DNA of 64,000 nucleotides from Neurospora crassa OR74A. Taxonomy: Eukaryota; Ascomycota; Sordariomycetes; Sordariales; Sordariaceae. The position numbers and the translations under genes were made by a program. The notes below the pieces were generated by a model. It ran no database searches and had not been told where the DNA came from. It saw only the letters and a program-made list of their open reading frames with translations. Of this stretch, positions 11,803-22,349 are shown one piece after another (within the stretch, counting starts at the first letter, position 1; every line of letters starts with the position of its first letter). Where the stretch lies: contig NC_026501.1 of the NCBI RefSeq assembly GCF_000182925.2, positions 2,480,001 to 2,544,000 of the forward strand, written 5' to 3'.

Positions 11803-13067
11803 ATGTCCAATGTAAGTAGAGCATAGAGGTGTCTTCCCTGGTGGTCTTCTGTGACCTCAGGCGAACACTTGCGATGCGAATGCGTCGTTTGTCCCTTACA
11901 ACAGGGCCAAACTTTCCGAATGGAGCCCTCCTTGTCTAACTAACCATCCACAGAGTCGCCTGGGTGTTCTTCGGGATGCTCCCGAAGCAGCAAGAAACAA
12001 TGCCCTGTCGTCAGCTTACCTTGGCAATGGCCTCAATACGTTAACCGCTGCGAACAAGGAGAACGTTCCCACTGGCACCGGCTCCTCTCCTACCGACAAA
12101 GCTGCTTTACATCCAGCTGTCACTCCAAGCCAACCTGCTCCCAACAACCGGAAGCGCAAGGCACCCGCGACTCCGCCGGCTCCGCGGCCCCTGCCGACAG
12201 CCGATGAACTTGAGGACGTCATCATTGAAGGACCTCTCACCGACAACTGTGATCAAGTGCGCCGTAAAATTAACCGCGCTCTTGATGCAGGCATCATCAC
12301 CAAGACGGCTTTGGCCGGAGAGCTCGGCGTGAGTGTCAAGTCTCTCAGTGGCTTTCTCCGTGAGCACGGCGCGTACAAAGGTCAAGGCTACAGCTCCTAC
12401 CCTGCCGCGTGGGAGTACTTCAAGAAGCTCGAGGCAGTCGGTTACAAGATCCCCAACAAGACATCCGCCACCAAGAAGCAAAAGACAGATTCCGCGGCCG
12501 GTTCCGCGGCTGGAAGCTCCTCCGCTCAGGCGGCTGGTGCCAGTAACGGCGCGGGAGTCGATATAAGTGACGTCTATCTCGAGGGCGAGGAAACTGATGA
12601 TGTGCCTGTTTACGACACCTGTGATGAGATCCGGAGGAAAATTGATGCGTACCTGAAAAAGCCTGGCGTTACCATGGCGCAGTTCTGCCGCGATATTCAT
12701 GCGCAGTTTCATGGCATTAACCGACCGGCCAATATTCACACCTCGCAGCTGTCCCGCTTCCGTGGCATGAAGGGAGCCAGAGCGGGCGCGACCTCTTCCG
12801 TTTTCTATGGCGCTTATGTTTTCTTCGAAAAGTTGCGGATAAAGGAGAAAAAGCCAATGACCAAGCATCGCCAGGACATGGAGGAGATCTGGCCTGGAGG
12901 GTTTGACCGTACCGATGACGGGCGGAAGGGGTAAGCACACGTTTTCTTGAAACACCGTCACTCCGAGTAAAGCGAGGCAGCCACTAACATATTGATTGAA
13001 TAGGTACATTTGCTTCGCGGGCGAGAGGCCCTATATGGATCATTACGGCCGAATTACCATTCAATAA
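11803..13067 (+). CDS. Tandem HTH-like domain protein (DUF7726-like)
   Basis: Three exons: 11803-11811 (only M-S-N), 11954-12930 and 13004-13067; 349 aa. Introns are 142 nt (GTAAGT, CTAAC, CACAG) and 73 nt (GTAAGC, CACTAAC, ATAG). Splicing out the second intron adds the tail YICFAGERPYMDHYGR. Two related units are visible. Unit A begins with CDQVRRKINRAL (about residue 102) followed by TKTALAGELGVSVKSLSGFL. Unit B begins with CDEIRRKIDAYL (about 226) followed by VTMAQFCRDI and TSQLSRFRGMKG. Each resembles a helix-turn-helix module. From memory this matches fungal proteins annotated DUF7726, whose function is unknown. A basic NRKRK patch precedes unit A and an Ala/Ser-rich linker separates the units. 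Nuclear DNA binding is an inference. Confidence 0.8.
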
Positions 13068-13770
13068 CTGGGCAACGCCAGAGTTCTTGTGGGGTTGAGC
13101 CGAGCCGATTTGTTTGGAAGTGTGGTCAACTCTCGAATGAAGAGCACGGTATAGGGATTGTATATGGGAGAGTTCTTCGCGGAGGTTATTGTAGCGGCCA
13201 TTTCGACAGGCTGTTGATCGAGTTACATGGCTAGAATCGACCCGAGTAGAGATAGAATAATGGAAGTTACCACCAAGTGTTAAATGGTCAGAAATCCAGT
13301 GACTGGGCAAAAACTTGAACACGGCGGTGAGCCAGTGCAGTGGCATTGCACTGTCGAGACGATTCGAGAGATAACTACATCTACCCATGGAAGAACAAGC
13401 AGACGCGCTGCTAAACTGGCTTTGGAATGTAGCTCACCCACAAACGCTGCCATTAGCGCGAGCGTCTGTTTCATCCCGATTAGGTTCATTATCTTAGTTT
13501 CAAACTTGGGCATCCGTTGTCGAAGGATCAATCCACAATCTTCCCAAACTTGGGGAACCTGCGACTGGGCCAGCCACTAGGCACTCTTACCTCTAACGCA
13601 GGTACTTGACTCAAATGGTTGCCGGGTTTTTGAAGAAAAGAACTCAAAAAAATTGAGGGCACGGTCACAGAAGGATTTCCTTCCCTTCTCCTTCTTCACA
13701 CTTTTTGTCAGATTTTTCGTCCTCCACGTATCTCTCAAGAAGTATTACCCCGCGAACACTACTCGACATT
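13068..13770. other. Intergenic region upstream of RNA ligase gene
   Basis: About 700 nt with only short unsupported frames. The pyrimidine-rich block at about 13,675-13,765 is the likely 5' leader of the next gene. Confidence 0.4.
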
Positions 13771-15089
13771 ATGGAGAACTCAACCCCAGCCATCTCATCC
13801 AACGTGGTGCAACCAATCCAGCCTTACAAGCGCAAGCTCGTGGGTGTGCGCAGAGTTGTGGCGAAGAAGAAGATTGAGGGACACTGCACTGCTGTCACGG
13901 TTGACAATTGGACCGTGGTTGGCTTCACCTCCCAGATGAATCGCTTCAAGGTGAGTAGTATTCGCAAGCTTCTTTATGCAAAATAACAGCTTGATCATCA
14001 GATAAGCGGTGAACTAATTTTGTCGCTTGATGCATTATCCAGATTGGCGATCTGGTTGTCTTCATGGAAATCGATTCGTTCATTCCTCGCATTGATCGGT
14101 ATTGGGAGCTCTGGTCCAGCATGGACGATGTTTTCAATGGAGAGATAGGGCTCCGCGTCAGGTCACGCGAAGTGTCCGGCACCTACTCGCAGGGTATGAT
14201 CTTTTCCCTTGCGGATTTTCCTGAGATTGTATTGCATCATCAAAATCGCATCCAAAAAATCGGCAAGGACGAAGCCACGAGAGAGCTTCTGTCCTATTCC
14301 TTCGCAGACAGCCTAGGCATCAAGAAGTGGGAATACCCGACTCACGTGCGGCCGGTTACGGGCATCATCGGCGAGTTGTCGCCGCTCATCCAGAGGCCAG
14401 GCAATTACCGGATTCAAGACATCGGCAACAACGTCTTCAACACACATGCAGCCAAAAATAGGATCTATCAAGTCACGGAGAAACTCGACGGCGTCACCAT
14501 GCACGTCTACAAGGTCTCCAACCAATCGCCAGATCTCCTCGCTTATTTTCCCGCCCTAAAACCCACCGCCGGCAGTATCCCCATCCCTCCCACCATGCAA
14601 ACTCCTCGCGGCCGGGTTGGCGTCTGCAACCGCAAGCACGAGTTCTTCGACGACGGCAAGAACATCTACTGGGAAACCGCCAAAACGAGCGGCATTCTCG
14701 ACAAGATCCACAAGATTCCCTACCGTAACATTGCCATCCAAGGCGAGCTGGTCGGTTCTCACATCCAGGGAAACACGATGCAGTATCCCGAAGGGAAACA
14801 CGAATTCGTGGTCTTCGGCATCTGGGACATGGATGCCCGTGATTACCTCGCGACCAAGAGCGTCGAGCTGCTTTGCAAGACGCTCGACATCGCTCATGTG
14901 CCTGTGCTCGGGTATGGTCCTGTTACTAAGTATGGGAAGAGCGTGGAGGAAATCTTGGCGTATGCTGATAAGCTTGGTCCAGGAGAATATGGTGGGGTTA
15001 AGGAGGGCTTAATTTTTAGGGCGAATGATGACTGGAAGAAAGGTTTCAAGGTAATTTCGAACGGTTGGTTGAAGATGACTGGAAAGTAG
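13771..15089 (+). CDS. RNA ligase of the Deinococcus DraRnl / Naegleria NgrRnl type
   Basis: Two exons: 13771-13950 and 14043-15089, with a 92-nt intron (GTGAGT donor, ATCCAG acceptor); 408 aa. The first ~190 residues look like an N-terminal OB-fold-type module (RKLVGVRRVVAKKKIEG, then GDLVVFMEIDSFIP). The nucleotidyltransferase core follows: motif I EKLDG with the adenylated Lys at about 207, GVCNRKHEF, IAIQGELVG, motif IV KEGLIFR (Glu about 381) and motif V FKVIS (Lys about 396) close to the C-terminus. This N-OB plus C-terminal ligase order is that of the DraRnl family, which seals nicks with a 3'-OH RNA strand. All core motifs appear intact, so an active ATP-dependent ligase is expected. 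The physiological substrate in fungi is unknown; RNA repair or splicing are possibilities. Confidence 0.88.
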
Positions 15090-16648
15090 AGACAGGGCAG
15101 GGTAGATTGGCAGAAGGAAGAAGTTGTTTGGGCGATGGCGAGGTGTTGATATCGTCATGTGCAATATAAACATCTGCAATGGTGAGGAGTAAGTAGATCT
15201 TCGCGAGTACGATGGCTTAGCGGGGAAGAGAACGGCCTGTTGAGAGGCTATCCAGCGCCAGGGGAGCGAAATTATTGCACTATTAGATTGCACTATTAGA
15301 ACAAAAAACTATAAGTCGAGCCCGCTGGAAAATATCCCAAATAACTCTCCAAGTCAAAGTTACAACAGTATTACCAAGATAGCGTGCATGAAACGTGTTC
15401 CTAGTCACGTAGTAACAGCGATTGAGCCCAGTATTACATGATGCGCCTAAGTCCTGATTGGGACCACGAAAAAAATATATATTTTTGTCCCTGAACCTTT
15501 TTTCGGTCTTCTGGGGTACGACTACTTAAGTTCAGAGATTAGACCATGTCTCATTTGAAATTTCGAGGTAAGTCACAAATAATTTCAATCAGGAGAGGCT
15601 TGGTCGCCAGTGAAAACTGATATGTGATACATACCTAGAATTTCGATTTCATCTGATGCTTCCAGCTTGGTTAATGATCAAAGCATGGGAGTTTCAAGTC
15701 TACTCAGCATACTCAGGCTGGAAACTCAATCGAAGACAGTACGTAGTGACACCACGGCCCTCGCTGTATTTGGATATACGTTTTTTTTTTTTTTGGGGGG
15801 GGGGGGGGGGGGGGAATCTCAAGGATCTCGAGGTCATTTTCCCAGAAGCTCATCATGCCGTTTACTTTGGGCTACCTTGGGCACCAAACGGAAGATGCTG
15901 CTTCACTAGGTAAGTCTCCACTCAGACATATCAATCTCAATACTCAAATTCAACAGAATGCAGGCAGGAAGTCAAGTCAAGAGAGTTAAGAGCCTTGAAA
16001 GCATCGAATGGCTTACGGAGTGGGGTGTCAACCCAAGAACGCTAAATGACAATGGCCATGAACGCAAATACACCAGACGGATTAGAAAGTTGAAGTCAAC
16101 CTTTCGCCGAAACTTTGTTCAGGACTTTGAGAGGTATGGTCGAAAACCCAACTCTTGCCGTCCCGGGACCTCGTGGGTTGACTGAGGACAAGGGTTGACG
16201 AGCATCTCAGCGACTGGTTATGACTTTTGAACACAAAGGGTAACCCAGACAGAGACCGATATGGTACATATAGCCTGAGCAGAAGGCTTCCTAGCCATTA
16301 GCACTCAAAAGAGAGATAAAAGTTTTGAAGTGAAGCTTTCACAGCCGAGTGTCAAGGGAGTGAAGTCATGGTTCAAACACTTTGCTTCGTTTTCGCTAAC
16401 CACTTCAAACCCTAACCCTTCACATCTTTGTCCTTGTAGTTTACACGGCAGACAAAGCAGCTGCTGGATGCCAGCTGGCCTTCTGCTTACAACCCCGCCA
16501 AGCCAATGCGACCCAGTGGTTACATTGACCCAATCGTGGAAAAGGTGTCCCCTGAAAGTTTTGGAACAAGCTGCTGGCACTTTTACAACCTCCTTTTGCC
16601 TGAGCACGACAGGAGCGCCACTGTTCAACGCCAGAAAATAATGCAATC
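15090..16648. other. Intergenic region with T/G homopolymer
   Basis: About 1.56 kb without a supported gene. It carries the T14G20 tract at 15781-15814. Short frames at 15.66-15.91 and 15.96-16.19 kb have no domain and are interrupted by or adjacent to the homopolymer. Confidence 0.4.
15781..15814. repeat. T14G20 homopolymer junction
   Basis: Fourteen T (15781-15794) directly followed by twenty G (15795-15814). A G20 run can form an intramolecular G-quadruplex and is length-unstable. Confidence 0.9.
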
Positions 16649-18264
16649 ATGAGATTCTCCGCGCTATCCCTCGGCCTTTTGGCCTTATTGACACCGCTCA
16701 CGGCAGCGTGGTCCAAGGAAGGCAAGTCACCCACTCTCCCAACAGTCTCAAAGCTTCCCTGGGCCAGCAAATGTGCTGGCGATCCCTGCACGACACAAGC
16801 TGGGATAGGCGATGACGGCGGAGGGCCATACATGAAGATGCAGAGAAGAGGCCTCCACATTCTAACATAGTCTTGTACGACACAGACCGCGAAATCTTCC
16901 GAGTCCGCGACGAGCTCATTGCCCATGAGGGCCCCGACGTTACCTTCTACGAGTTCCTCGGCGTCAGCAAGTCCGCCAGTCTCGATGACATCAACAAGGC
17001 CTACAAGAAGAAGTCCCGTCAGCTGCACCCGGACAAGGTCAAGCAGCAGCTTCAAGCTGAACGGGTAAAGGCGCAGAAAGAGAAAGCCAAGCAGCAGCAG
17101 CAGACCGGCGGCAAGCCAATTCCGCAGGTGATCAAGCCTCCCACGACCGCCGAGATTAAGGCGGCCGTCAAGCGCGCCTCGGAGCGCCAGGCCCGCCTGT
17201 CCATCGTCACAAACATCCTCCGCGGCCCTATGCGCGACCGCTACGACCATTTCCTCAGCAACGGCTTCCCCACGTGGAAGGGCACCGAGTACTACTACAA
17301 CCGTTACCGCCCCGGCCTGGGCACCGCCATCACAGGCGTCTTCCTCTTCGCCGGCGGCGCAGCCCACTACCTGGCTCTGTACATGAGCTGGAAGCGCCAG
17401 CGCGAGTTCGTCGAGCGTTACATCAAATTTGCCCGCCATGCCGCTTGGGGGGAGAACCTTAACATCCCTGGCGTCGACGCCGCCCCTGCCCCGGTTGCCG
17501 CTCCTCCTCCCCCGCCACCCCCACCGCAGATGATGGAAGATGAAGACGGAAACCTCATCCCCATGAACCGTAAGATGCGCAGGATGCAGGAGCGCGACGC
17601 CAAGAAGGAGAAGGACAAGGACAGCAGCCAGAAGACCACCAGCCGCCGTGGTCGCCGCGGCCAGCAAGCCGCCGCCGTTTCTGCTTCCGCTTCCGCCTCG
17701 GGCTCGGCCACACCCCAGCCTGCTGCCCAGGGTAGCGGACCGACGGGCGCCAAGAAGAGGGTCGTTGCTGAGAACGGTAAAGTGCTTGTCGTGGATTCGC
17801 TGGGTGATGTTTACCTTGAGCAAGAGGACGAGGAGGGTAACACGGCCGAGTATTTGCTTGACGTAAGTTTTCTATCATTTCTTCAAGAAAGGCAACCAGT
17901 TACAAGCAACCTAACCACCGCAAAACAGCCCAACGAACTCCACCGCCCAACTGTCTCCGACACCGCCATCGTCCGTCTCCCCCTTTTCGTCTACAACCTT
18001 ACCATCGGCCGTCTGTTCTCCAAGAAGCGCAGCAACGCCGACGGAGAAGGCTTTGCCGAAGGAGAGTACGAGGAGGTCGCCGGCGGCTCCGACCATGATG
18101 ACGATTCGGAGCCTGGTAAGGCCACTCCGAGCACGACCGATTCTGCCGATGACTTTGAGCTGCTGGAGAAGAGCATAGACGAGCTGGGACAGGGCAAGTC
18201 TACGGGTAGCCAGAAGCAGCAGGGTGGTAACAAGGCTGGAAAGCGTAAGAATAAGAAGAGGTGA
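16649..18264 (+). CDS. erj5: ER membrane J-domain co-chaperone, Erj5-like
   Basis: Three exons: 16649-16721, 16886-17862 and 17929-18264; 461 aa. Intron 1 uses a GC donor in a strong context (AAGG|GCAAGT) and joins WSKE to DREIFRVRDEL, which is the expected N-terminal sequence of the family. Intron 2 (66 nt, GTAAGT, CTAAC, CAG) is a multiple of three. Features in order: hydrophobic signal peptide (about 1-20), J-domain (about 45-150) with HPD at 72-74 and a Lys/Gln-rich insertion, RDRYDHFLSNGFP at its end, a hydrophobic span (ITGVFLFAGGAAHYLALYM, about 168-186), a proline run, and a Lys-rich cytosolic tail. S. cerevisiae Erj5 stimulates Kar2/BiP in the ER lumen. The acidic C-terminus ends in a KRKNKKR cluster. 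Confidence 0.9.
16722..16885 (+). other. GC-AG intron of the Erj5-like gene
   Basis: The intron begins GCAAGT and ends CACAG, 164 nt. No GT donor nearby restores the frame and the conserved WSKED junction. A branch-like TTCTAAC lies about 20 nt before the acceptor. Confidence 0.8.
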
Positions 18265-18526
18265 ACACCACGGTTACGACGTCCTGGGCGTCAAAGGAAA
18301 TGGGTGGTTGATCCCTGATGGAAAGAATAAAAGAAGGTTGTGGTTGGACTCGTGATTTTGGTTATGAAGATGACTATCGTATTAGGGATGGCATATATAG
18401 TTGACAAGCTGTCTTAAATGACAAGTTGATGGCCTCAATTTGCAGCAATTTGTTCACTTTCATGCAGCTTTCTTCTAGTGCGTTTATAGTCATGACAACC
18501 TGTGAACAGTCTCAACAACATCAGAA

Positions 18527-18598
18527 GGTCCGCTGGCTCAATGGCAGAGCGTCTGACTACGAATCAGGAGGTTCCAGGTTCGACCCCTGGGTGGATCG
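18527..18598 (+). tRNA. tRNA-Arg (anticodon ACG), no intron
   Basis: A full cloverleaf can be drawn over 72 nt. The acceptor stem GGTCCGC pairs with GTGGATC (two G-T pairs). The anticodon loop is CTACGAA on a TCTGA/TCAGG stem, and the T arm is CCAGG-TTCGACC-CCTGG. The discriminator base is G. The anticodon ACG (probably modified to ICG) reads CGN arginine codons. Confidence 0.93.
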
Positions 18599-19040
18599 GA
18601 AATCAAAAGGTGCTTCGAGCATCAAAACTTCTTTTTTCCCAATCACTTTATCTTCGCAGTTTGGCATTTGTACTTTGCACGCACGTCGACACCTTCGTGA
18701 TATTTTTTGCATCATTGTGAAAGCATGGGAGGTTGGTGGGATGCAAATTCTACCCGTCAAGGTTCGGATAGCCTAGCAAAGTGGAGCCATTTACGTAGAA
18801 TTCAGGTATAGTTGAAGAGCGCCCTCGTTCCCTCATTTGGGTTATCTGGTATTACGATCTGTTTTCCTTTCTCGACCTTAAACCCAATATTGAATATGTG
18901 TACTAAGTCATCAACTTACCCTTAAGCCTAACCAGAACTCCAAAGTACAAACCTAGCCATTCCCAATCATGAACCCTGTGTATATATTTACCCCAAAGAG
19001 AAACAACAACCGGTACGCCCAGCTAGATCGAAGATACTGT
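18599..19040. other. Spacer between tRNA-Arg and J-protein gene
   Basis: About 440 nt with nothing recognisable. It presumably contains the 3' UTR of the minus-strand J-protein gene. Confidence 0.4.
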
Positions 19041-20140
19041 TCAGATTCCCACTGTATGGCTAAACACCTTGGCCGCCAACTGGGTAAGAAGCCTCGCCTT
19101 GTCGTCTTGAGGGAGTTCCTGGAACAAGAAGAAAAGAGGTAAAACCGATTAATGTCCGATCATCAACAGGTTGTCATTTGTAATCGAGACCGCTGTCTTC
19201 TTCCGAATCTTCATCATGTTTTAAGAAGTCCACAATCAGGGCACTTACCTGAAATACAGCATAGACACTCTTCCCCTTTGCGTCTCTAATAGCACCCAAT
19301 CTGTTCCCGGCAACCACGCCAGCCAACAGACCAGGCACGTTCGCGACGATGAAGCCCAGCGCGGCACCGCTGATTCCGCCTAGCAAGCTCCAGAACTTGT
19401 TCGTTGGTCGGTTGGTGCCGTCAGGCTCCGCCATGCCTTCCTCGCGCAGCATCTCCTCGAAGACATCGGCGAACTGCTCGTTTTGCGTTTGCTCACGGTC
19501 CTGCTGCGCGCGGCCATTGTCGTTGTTGCTCTGGTTCTGCTTGGTGAAAAAGTTCCATGCCCAGGAGAACGCTTGGCCGGCGGGGCTGGTGCCGGTGCCG
19601 CCCGCACCGGCGTCCGCTTCGGCAAAGGGATCGGAGGTATTATCGAAGCCGCCTGGCATTCCACCGCTTCCCCCCGAGGCTGCACTGCCGCCCCAGGATG
19701 AGGACGCTGATGATGGTGGAACGTAGTCGGCACCGACGCCGAAGATCTTGCGCTGCTCGTCATATTCCCGGCGCCGAATAGGGTCGGAGAGGGTGTAGTA
19801 GGCGTCGTTGACTAGCTGGAACTTACGGGTGCGCTCGGCGCGGTCGGGCGCATCGGCTGCTACGCGGTCTGGGTGCGTCTTGAGGGCGGCGCTGTCGCCA
19901 TTGCCAGGACCTTGTTAGTTGATGGTGGTCATTTGGGTGATCTGTAGTCGTGTGCAGGAAAGCTGCTGTCATACCGTTTGTAGGCATCGCGGATTTGATT
20001 TGTCGAGGCGGTTGAAGAAAGTCCTAGGATCGCATCTGTCGGAAGCCATGTGAGCTCTCCGCCTTGCCGCGCGAGTGCTAGGACAAGGAAGCTGATGTCT
20101 CTTTTACTAACAGTAATTTGGAGGGCGAGTTGAAGGCATC
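19041..20140 (-). CDS. Class C J-domain protein with C-terminal Gly/Ala hydrophobic segment
   Basis: Four exons on the minus strand: 20140-20113, 20035-19975, 19891-19249 and 19118-19041; 269 aa. Introns are 77 nt (GTTAGT...ACAG), 83 nt (GTATGA, CTAAC, ACAG) and 130 nt (GTAAGT...CCAG). The short first exon gives NYY, which joins exon 2 as NYYAILGL, the typical J-domain start. The second junction gives DAYKRAALKTHPDR, with HPD at 36-38. The J-domain ends with YYTLSDPIRRREYDEQR. A Gly/Ser-rich linker (GGSGGMPGGF) follows, then an acidic helical part, then a small-residue hydrophobic segment (LLGGISGAALGFIVANVPGLLAGVVAGNRLG). The last exon adds ELPQDDKARLLTQLAAKVF. It would stimulate an Hsp70; the hydrophobic segment suggests membrane association. 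No specific ortholog name is claimed. Confidence 0.85.
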
Positions 20141-22349
20141 GTAATGGAGTCTGGGTGGCTCGGGCCAATAGCTGCTTGTAAGTCTAGAAGTATGAATGAA
20201 ACACAGTCAAAGTCGAAGAAAGTGTATAGGATAAATGAAAGGAACTGTAGACTTTCGAGGAGAATGTCCGATAAGATAGATCAAATCAACTGTAAAAGTG
20301 AAGTGGATAAGGTAGCCAACTACTTAACACGGCTGAGCCATGTGAGGGAACCTCTTCCCGGGGCAAACTCTCCAACACTGACTCAAACCTGACGGGTCAG
20401 CTGTTCAATTGGCTGCCTCACTTGCGATGGCTGTTTATTCGTCCAGAGATGGATGGCGGGCAGTGGTCAATCGATCTGAACGTGAAAACGGGAGGGATGA
20501 CCGACCTGCTCCCGCTATGAACTGTGAAGATGGTCCCTGGGGTCCTCGTCCCAGTGTCAAGACCAACTGAACCAACGTCATCCGTGGCGGGTAAATGTGG
20601 CTTGTTTGACCACAGCTACCCAATTAGAAGCTTTTGACAGCCTTGCACGTGGCTAATCGTCAAGCCTATCCCTGCAACCGACGATTGCTACCCCGATGGA
20701 GCCCGGCCGGCCTTGACCCCGCCTCGCCCGCCTGTGGGCCATCTCCTCGGCGAGGATCTTGGTCTCCAGCGCGACACGTTCTGGACCCTTCTCATGTTAT
20801 CACTTTACCCTTTCCAACATTTGATTGTTCTCTTTCGTCGATAATACTTTATTTCTGAGCTCTTATTTATTCCCACGGACTTCACGACGTATTTAATGCT
20901 CCGTACGGCATACGAAAGACAATATGAGTGCTGTCGAGTATGATTGCTCTACCCCCGACCAGAGGGAAGTAGTCTATCATCCCGATTTATCATATGCGTC
21001 ACTTCCCCTTTGGTGATTGGGCGGAAAGGCTCGATTGATAGCCGCTGTTTCATATCATTCATTCAGATCATGATGGACGCATGATTGCAGTGATGACGCT
21101 AAAACAGCCTGACTGTGTGACTGCCCAACCCAACCGCCAAACACTGCACCGAAGTTCACGTTTTCGAAACCCGTCTGCGCTCAATTGTCTCAGAAAAATG
21201 CTGGAAACTGTTTTTTGCTGCCTGATGCGCAATATTCATGCAACCACCGGCGTCCAGGGCCTGCATCTGGTCACTTTTAGGGGGGCCTCGACCCTCGAGG
21301 CTGTTTGCGGCCCGGTGTTGGTATCACACAGTTTACACCATGGCGAGCATTCGTCGAAGCATGATCGGCTTTCTTGAACGGTCAATGTTTGTCTGTTCGA
21401 ACACCGGGCCTTTTTTTGATGGTGCCGCATCATGAGCCTAGCGTCCCTGACGGGGTGTATCTGCCGCCCAAATACCGCTAGTTTGCAATCATCCCCCCCG
21501 CCTCCCCCCCCGTCCCAAACCCAGGTGTGCCTGCCCTGCCCCTCCATTCCCAACACTCATTGATCTTGCCCGCAAATGTGCGTGCACTTTCGTTCACATC
21601 ATCACGAGGATATCTTCAGGTTGCCTGCCCAAATAAGAAGTCTTAACTTCCCCACGCCCACCCTCGTATGATCTGTAGTTTTGTTTCCTCATCTTGCTCC
21701 CCTATCTCTCTTCACCTCAAAACTACACACATCACGGTAGCCAGTCGGGAAGCATCAGTCTTACGAAACTTCACAAAGTTTGACGACCGAGAAACTGCGG
21801 CAAAGCACTAGACGAGTCACGTTGCCATTCCTGGTTGCTTATCCCAGACCACGAACACTTTGATCTTCGTTCGCTCTCCCTACCGCGGAAGGAAATCGTA
21901 TCTACACCGCTTGAAACTCCACCCTCGAGTCACCGTCACTCGTAATCTCAAGAGTCGGCCGAGAACTGTTCACTTTTCTTTAAATAGTTGACACCATAAT
22001 ACAAACGAGTTGTACTAGAATACATTCGTTTTCAAAGCCGTGGTACAAGCTCTTCGTCCTTGCTGCCAATTCCTGTCTTGCTTCTCAGCCAGCTAGCTCG
22101 ATATACCACATCTACTTAGCCCAACTTGCGCAGCAGGAAGGGCCGTGTAACCAACCAACAACAGGCATTGTCAAGACTACAAGAAAAGAACAACCCGGGT
22201 ATCAGGTAATGTACAACGAAGCTGTTCCTGCCACAACCTTTTGGTCACAACTTACAAATTTTTCTTGTCTCACATGCTAACAATCTTTTATGACATTACA
22301 GAACAACAACAATCGAGACGGTTCACATTCCTCCTAGAATCACATCAAT
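20141..22349. other. Intergenic region and 5' leader
   Basis: About 2.2 kb. No supported gene between the divergent neighbours. The final ~600 nt, with pyrimidine-rich and CAA-rich stretches, look like a long 5' UTR of the gene at 22,350, with an intron at 22206-22301. Confidence 0.4.
22206..22301 (+). other. Probable 5' UTR intron
   Basis: Donor CAG|GTAATG, branch ATGCTAACA, acceptor ATTACAG; 96 nt. It lies 48 nt upstream of the ATG at 22,350 in a leader without other coding signal. Confidence 0.6.

Noticed and set aside
12107-13009. 300-codon minus-strand frame over the HTH-repeat gene
   Set aside because: It crosses the supported intron and the plus-strand coding exons and has no domain.
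16441-17823. 460-codon minus-strand frame over the Erj5-like gene
   Set aside because: Low-complexity mirror of a GC-rich coding exon; the plus strand has a J-domain with HPD and matching splice sites.
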